In this document: positions 43,827-47,666 of the stretch, piece after piece
How the letters are laid out: every line of letters begins with the position of its first letter
How positions within the stretch are numbered: position 1 is the first letter of the stretch
NCBI GenBank assembly: GCA_003021085.1
Contig: PXRE01000037.1
Coordinates: 1 to 47,666, forward strand
Direction: 5' to 3'
DNA: 47,666 nucleotides
Source: Halobacteriales archaeon QS_1_68_20
GTDB lineage: Archaea; Halobacteriota; Halobacteria; Halobacteriales; PXRE01
The notes under the pieces: model-generated
Database searches by the model: none
What the model saw: the letters and a program-made list of their open reading frames with translations, nothing else
What the model was told of the DNA's origin: nothing
Translations under genes and position numbers: made by a program

Positions 43827-44794
43827 TGCCCATGGAATCGCAAGAATCCACCGGCGTGGACCTAACCGAACGGATCGAGGGCCTGCTGGGCTACGAGGTC
43901 GACTGGGACAAGACGAAGGCGATCCTCGTCTTCCTGTTGCCGGGGCTGACGCTGTTCGGCCTCTTCTCGTTCGGCCCGATGTTGTACTCGGTGGTCGGGA
44001 GCTTCTTCGCCTTCGACGGCTTCGACGTAGCCGGGTTCGTCGGCCTCCAGAACTGGGAGGAGACGCTCACTGACCCGCTGATCATCAACTGGGACAACCT
44101 CCTGGCCTTCGAGTTCCCGATGGGCGCGTTGCCCCAGAACATCCTCTGGATGATCCTCCACGTCCCGGCCAGCACCCTGCTGGGCCTGGGACTGGCGCTC
44201 CTGTTCGCCGACCTCAAGGGCAAACGCATCCTCCGGACGCTGGTCTTCCTGGGCTTCACGACCCCGACCGTCGTCATCGGACTCGTCCTGCTGTTCGTGT
44301 ACGACCCCCAGGCGGGCATCTTCAACGGCTTCCTGCGGGTGATCGGCATGGAGGGGATGGTCCGTGACTGGCTCAGCCGGCCGCAGATCGCCATCTACGC
44401 GCTGGTGGCCGGCGGCGTCTGGGTCCAGACCGGGTTCAGCATGCTCCTATACAGTTCGGCGCTTGCGTCCATCGACCCGGCGTTGCTGGAGTCCGCACGG
44501 ATCGACGGCGCGGGGCCGTTCAAGCGGTTCAAGGACATCATCTGGCCCCTGGTCAAGCCCGTGACCGCCGTGGTCGTCATCATGGGCATGATCTGGGTCC
44601 TGCGCATCTTCGCCATCGTCTACGCCGCGGGCGGCCCATCCGGCGGCCCGAACCACGTGTACTCGGTGCTCGGCCTGGAGGTGTTCAACTCGGCCTTCCA
44701 GGTGCCCGTCGAGTACGGGAAGGCCATGGTCGTGGCGCTGATCGAACTGATCATCGCGCTGCCGCTTGCAGCGTACATCGCACGGATGGAGTGA
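43826..44794 (+). CDS. Sugar ABC transporter permease (MalF type)
   Basis: From ATG 43826, overlapping the ATPase stop in TGATG, the protein has 322 residues with about six membrane helices. The EAA-like loop is LLESARIDGAGPFKRFKDIIWP, the contact site for the ATPase. The N-terminal region is hydrophilic, as in MalF-type CUT1 permeases. It pairs with the downstream MalG-type permease. Confidence 0.92.
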   Translation: MPMESQESTGVDLTERIEGLLGYEVDWDKTKAILVFLLPGLTLFGLFSFGPMLYSVVGSFFAFDGFDVAGFVGLQNWEETLTDPLIINWDNLLAFEFPMGALPQNILWMILHVPASTLLGLGLALLFADLKGKRILRTLVFLGFTTPTVVIGLVLLFVYDPQAGIFNGFLRVIGMEGMVRDWLSRPQIAIYALVAGGVWVQTGFSMLLYSSALASIDPALLESARIDGAGPFKRFKDIIWPLVKPVTAVVVIMGMIWVLRIFAIVYAAGGPSGGPNHVYSVLGLEVFNSAFQVPVEYGKAMVVALIELIIALPLAAYIARME

Positions 44795-44799
44795 GACAC

Positions 44800-45711
44800 A
44801 TGGAAGAAGAACGCACCCTCGACGCGCCGCCGGAAACCGCACCGCAGACCGACCTCGACCTGTGGACGAAGATCCGTTACGCCCTGCCGACGCTGCCGCG
44901 CGCGGCCAGGTACGCGATAGCCATCGGCCTCGCGGTCCTGTGGGTCGTGCCTTTCATCGGCCTGTTGATGGCGTCGTTCCGCCCGCTCTCGGAGATCATC
45001 CACGGGTGGTGGCACCTCGAAGGGATGACCCTCACCCTGGAGAACTACTGGGCGGCGCTTGACTTCTCGACGGCCCCGATGTCCCGGACGCTGATCAACA
45101 CGGCCATCGTCACCGTCCCTTCGGTGATGGTGGTGATGTTGCTGGGCGCGATGGTCGCGTACCCGTTCGCGCGGTTCGACTTCCCGCTGAAGAAGACGTT
45201 GTTCTTCATCCTGATCATCGTGATGGCGGCCCCGCCGGAACTGGTCGCGATGGGCAACTACAACACCCTGCGCGAGACGGGGCTGTTCGACACCTACCTC
45301 GGGTTGATCCTCGTCCACGTCGGGTGGGGCATCGGCTGGGTCGTGCTGTTCCTGCGGAACTTCCTCCTCGGGTTACCCGACGAACTCGAGGAGGCCGCCC
45401 GCATCGACGGCGCGTCCCGCTACCAGATCTTCCGCACCATCGTCCTGCCGTTCTCGGCGCCGGCACTGGTCTCGGTGGCCGTCATCCAGTTCACCTGGGT
45501 CTGGAACGCCTTCTTCTTCCCGATGGTGTTCATGCGCTCGTCGGAACTGTACCTGGCGCCGCAGGTCCTCCCGATGATGAAGGGCCGCCTCCAGATCGAC
45601 TGGGGCCTGGTGGCCGCCGGGTCGATCCTGACGATGGCGGTGCCGGTCCTGCTGTTCATCGTCCTCCAGCGGTACTACACCCGGGGGATGGTCGCGGCAG
45701 TCGCGGACTGA
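44800..45711 (+). CDS. Sugar ABC transporter permease (MalG type)
   Basis: From ATG 44800 (a GTG at 44791 is the alternative, overlapping the preceding stop) the protein has 303 residues and six membrane helices. The EAA loop is LEEAARIDGASRYQIFRTIV, and the C-terminal region LQRYYTRGMVAAVAD is typical of MalG. It completes the membrane channel. The substrate-binding protein is encoded convergently at 46209-47480 rather than in this operon. Confidence 0.92.
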   Translation: MEEERTLDAPPETAPQTDLDLWTKIRYALPTLPRAARYAIAIGLAVLWVVPFIGLLMASFRPLSEIIHGWWHLEGMTLTLENYWAALDFSTAPMSRTLINTAIVTVPSVMVVMLLGAMVAYPFARFDFPLKKTLFFILIIVMAAPPELVAMGNYNTLRETGLFDTYLGLILVHVGWGIGWVVLFLRNFLLGLPDELEEAARIDGASRYQIFRTIVLPFSAPALVSVAVIQFTWVWNAFFFPMVFMRSSELYLAPQVLPMMKGRLQIDWGLVAAGSILTMAVPVLLFIVLQRYYTRGMVAAVAD

Positions 45712-45716
45712 CCGCC

Positions 45717-45800
45717 CTCCGTTCGGCAGTCCCCGTTCCACAGCCCCCGTTCTGCATTCTCCGTTCCCCAGTCACCGTTCCGCAGTCCCCGTCTTCGTTC
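45717..45800. repeat. 14-bp degenerate tandem repeat
   Basis: Five in-register units of 14 bp run from 45717 to 45786: CTCCGTTCGGCAGT, CCCCGTTCCACAGC, CCCCGTTCTGCATT, CTCCGTTCCCCAGT, CACCGTTCCGCAGT. A degenerate sixth (CCCCGTCTTCGTTC) follows. The consensus is CYCCGTTCNNCAGT. It begins 6 bp after the MalG stop, between convergent genes. Confidence 0.85.
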
Positions 45801-45909
45801 CCTGTTCGCCCGCACCTGTTCCACGGTTACCGTCGCCCGGGCAGACAGCCACCGCTCCCGGGAAGGTCCATCGTCGACGAAAAAGCGGCGCGCGCACAAG
45901 CGCCGCCGA

Positions 45910-46212
45910 CTAGATCGGGACGAGGCCGGCGGCCGTCGCGATCACGGTCAGCACGATCACGACGAGCTGGGTGACGAAGAAGGGCCGCGAGGAGTTCCAC
46001 CCGAAGTACAGCATGCCGACGAGCGGTGTGGCGGCGATGACCGCGGGCCAGAAGCCCCTGACGGCCAGGGTGGTGAAGAAGGCCGTCGTGAACAGGTACA
46101 GCACGTCCATCGCCACCGCGCTCGGGTTGCGCGAGCGGATCTCCTGGGGGTCCAGCGCCTCCCCGAGGGTCGTGCGGAAGTCGCGTTCGCCGTCGCTCCG
46201 GTGCGCGGTCAT
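45910..46212 (-). CDS. Small membrane protein downstream of the solute-binding protein
   Basis: The 100-residue protein has two or three membrane helices (about 34-65 and 78-98) and a charged N-terminus. The start overlaps the stop of the solute-binding protein gene in an ATGA junction, so it is translationally coupled. No family is recognised. The coupling suggests an accessory role in sugar uptake. Confidence 0.75.
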   Translation of the reverse strand: MTAHRSDGERDFRTTLGEALDPQEIRSRNPSAVAMDVLYLFTTAFFTTLAVRGFWPAVIAATPLVGMLYFGWNSSRPFFVTQLVVIVLTVIATAAGLVPI

Positions 46213-47480
46213 CCCTGCAGCGACTCGTCCTGGGCGTTGTCCAGCGTCTCGAGGATGGAGTCCAGGTTCTGGTCGGGGTCAGACCACAGGCCCTTCAGCT
46301 GCGACCAGAACTCCGACTGGAACGGGTTACCCAGCGCGTCGTCGAGGTCCGGCACGACCGTCACCTCGGCGGCCAGGTCCGGGAGGTTGGCCATGACCTC
46401 GATCTGGTAGGCGTCGTCGGGGACCTCCGTGTTGGAGGCGATGAACCCGCCGCGCTCGGCCCAGACCTGCTGGCCCTCCGCGGAGACGAAGTGTTCCAGC
46501 GCCTGCTTCGCGGCGTCGACGTTCTCGGAGTACGTCGGGACGGTGAACCAGTTGACGCTGGAGGTGATGCCGTCGGTGCCCGGCAGGCGGAAGACGCCCA
46601 GGTCCGAGGGGTCCTTGATCGCGTCCTGGGCCGGGGTGAACGACCCCATGAAGTACAGCGGGAGGCTGTTCTCCCAGAAGTACTCGTACTGGACGCCGAA
46701 CTCCCTGGTCTGGCTGAAGTGGCCCTCGTCGTGGAGGCTCTGGATCTCCTCGAACGCAGTGCGGACGCGGTCGCCGGTGAAGTCGGCGTCACCGGAGATG
46801 AGGTCCTGCTGGAGCTGGGCGCCGTTCTCCTGCCGCATGAAGAACCCCTCGGTCAGGTCGCTCAGCGGCCAGCCGTCGCCGTTGCCCGACGCGATGGGCG
46901 CGTCGACGCCGTCGATCCCCGAAATCTCTTCCAGCAGGCTCAGGAATTCGTCCCACGATCCCGGCTCCGAGAGGCCGTGCTCGTCGAAGAAGGACTTGCG
47001 GTACCAGAACCCGGGCTTGAGGTCCATCTTGAACGGGGCCGCGTAGGTGTCCCCGCCGGTGGATACCCGGTCGGGCTTGACCGCGAAGTTCCCCTCGTCC
47101 CAGGTGTCGCCGACGGGTTCGAGGTGACCCGACTCGGCGTCGGAGACGATGCGCGCCGGCGACGGCATCACGACGATGTCGGCCGGCGCGGTCCCGGACT
47201 CGTAGTCCATCAGCGACCCGCTCAACAGCGAGTCGGTGGTCTGGGCGCGATATTCGATCGTGAGGTCGGTCTGCTCCTCGACGTGGTCGACGACGGCCAT
47301 GAAGTCCTCCTCCTCGCCGCCGGACCAGACGCCGGTGACCTCGATGGAGTCGGCGCTGTCGTCACCGTCGTCGCCGCCGAGACAACCTGCGAGCCCGGCT
47401 GACGTCGCTAGACTGACAGCCCCAGTCGTTCGGAGCACGTTACGCCGCGAAACGTCGGAGTCGGTCGGGCGCTCTGTCAT
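46209..47480 (-). CDS. Extracellular sugar-binding protein of an ABC transporter
   Basis: The 423-residue protein has a Tat signal (SRRNVLRTTGAVSLA) followed by lipobox LAGC (Cys33), so it is exported folded and anchored to lipid. The mature part is a CUT1 solute-binding fold: EVTGVWSGGEEEDFMAVVDH, YESGTAPADIVVMPSPA, NSLPLYFMGSFTPAQDAI and ISGDADFTGDRVRTAFEEI. It probably serves the ATPase/permease operon at 42759-45711. Placement on the opposite strand is unusual, as these genes are generally first in the operon. Confidence 0.93.
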   Translation of the reverse strand: MTERPTDSDVSRRNVLRTTGAVSLATSAGLAGCLGGDDGDDSADSIEVTGVWSGGEEEDFMAVVDHVEEQTDLTIEYRAQTTDSLLSGSLMDYESGTAPADIVVMPSPARIVSDAESGHLEPVGDTWDEGNFAVKPDRVSTGGDTYAAPFKMDLKPGFWYRKSFFDEHGLSEPGSWDEFLSLLEEISGIDGVDAPIASGNGDGWPLSDLTEGFFMRQENGAQLQQDLISGDADFTGDRVRTAFEEIQSLHDEGHFSQTREFGVQYEYFWENSLPLYFMGSFTPAQDAIKDPSDLGVFRLPGTDGITSSVNWFTVPTYSENVDAAKQALEHFVSAEGQQVWAERGGFIASNTEVPDDAYQIEVMANLPDLAAEVTVVPDLDDALGNPFQSEFWSQLKGLWSDPDQNLDSILETLDNAQDESLQG

Positions 47481-47528
47481 GAGTTACCGGTCTCCGTGCG
47501 AGACTCACCTATCTCTACCGAGATGTGC

Positions 47529-47540
47529 TACTTAAAAGTT
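47529..47540 (-). promoter_or_regulatory. Promoter of the solute-binding protein gene
   Basis: Read on the minus strand, ACTTTTAAGTAG is a plausible TATA box about 50 bp before the ATG at 47480, leaving a leader of roughly 25 bases. Confidence 0.4.
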
Positions 47541-47575
47541 GTCACATTAATTCAAAATCGAGTAAAGAGGCACTG

Positions 47576-47666
47576 CTAGATTGAGCCTCGCTGTTTGAGT
47601 GCTTCGACGGGTGGTTGGTGGTGAGTGATTGGTGACTGCGGTGATGGTTGTAGTAGGCAGTGTAGG
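47576..47666 (-). pseudogene. C-terminal remnant of an integrase-core transposase
   Basis: Reading in from the window end, the minus strand gives YTAYYNHHRSHQSLTTNH. After a one-base shift it continues PVEALKQRGSI before a stop at 47576. The pattern YYNHHRxHQSL...PxEAL is the usual C-terminus of IS3/IS481-like transposases. The gene continues beyond the window, and its last part appears frameshifted. Confidence 0.6.

Noticed and set aside
42759..45711. The ABC transporter as a lanthipeptide exporter (LanT)
   Set aside because: The ATPase has a TOBE domain and the permeases have EAA loops with a separate binding protein, which is a sugar importer. No C39 protease domain is present.
1..47666. 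tRNA genes, rRNA genes and CRISPR arrays
   Set aside because: No cloverleaf with a T-loop consensus outside coding sequence and no evenly spaced identical repeats were found by eye. A covariance search could still reveal something missed.

Overview
The window is chromosomal DNA from a halophilic archaeon (class Halobacteria). Four things point there: high GC with strong G/C bias in third codon positions, very acidic proteins, archaeal-only genes (prefoldin beta, Rpo12, L37Ae, KEOPS Pcc1, FEN-1, GGGP synthase, pantoate kinase, phosphopantothenate synthetase), and Tat or lipobox signals on secreted proteins. The genus cannot be assigned from this sequence alone. No rRNA, tRNA or CRISPR array was seen.

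Layout. 1-2.0 kb: a minus-strand information-processing operon (L37Ae, Rpo12, Pcc1, small membrane protein, prefoldin beta, DUF3194). 2.0-7.9 kb: a DUF2103 protein, a decayed beta-propeller gene, truD, a hydrolase/ring-cleaving dioxygenase pair with the dioxygenase frameshifted, an internally deleted BKACE gene, and pth2. 7.9-10.6 kb: dcd, a ThiR-like regulator, a methyltransferase and a dodecin. 10.6-14.9 kb: three probable cell-surface glycan genes; the two outer ones converge and carry the same 13-bp upstream element. 14.9-21.4 kb: Thi4, membrane proteins, and the two archaeal CoA-pathway enzymes (pantoate kinase and phosphopantothenate synthetase) separated by a membrane protein with 13 DUF1508 repeats. 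21.5-25.0 kb: an Lrp regulator, a TrkA-N protein and an APC transporter with a universal-stress-like C-terminal region. 25.0-30.8 kb: GGGP synthase, ASCH, winged helix, CDGSH, lipoprotein, methyltransferase, thioredoxin and M20 peptidase. 30.9-36.9 kb: a heavily frameshifted CocE-type hydrolase, a membrane protein, a secreted nuclease, a probable structured RNA region, GNAT, CspA and FEN-1.

The most interesting part is 37.0-40.9 kb. A class II lanthipeptide synthetase (LanM, about 1,000 residues, with dehydratase and LanC cyclase domains) is followed by a 50-codon gene for its probable precursor peptide, whose C-terminal core is CCADPWTYECTTPC. A convergent 59-residue peptide with a signal sequence lies just beyond. 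The LanM has a CCG-type zinc site, an altered DxH catalytic motif and an apparently frameshifted N-terminus. No dedicated exporter or leader protease is visible.

41.0-47.5 kb is a sugar module: a GH37 trehalase divergent from a malK-malF-malG-type ABC importer, and a convergent gene for the Tat-lipoprotein substrate-binding protein. Together they would import trehalose or a related sugar and hydrolyse it in the cytoplasm. The window ends in a transposase remnant. At least five genes are broken (beta-propeller, dioxygenase, BKACE, CocE hydrolase, transposase), and the LanM N-terminus may make a sixth.
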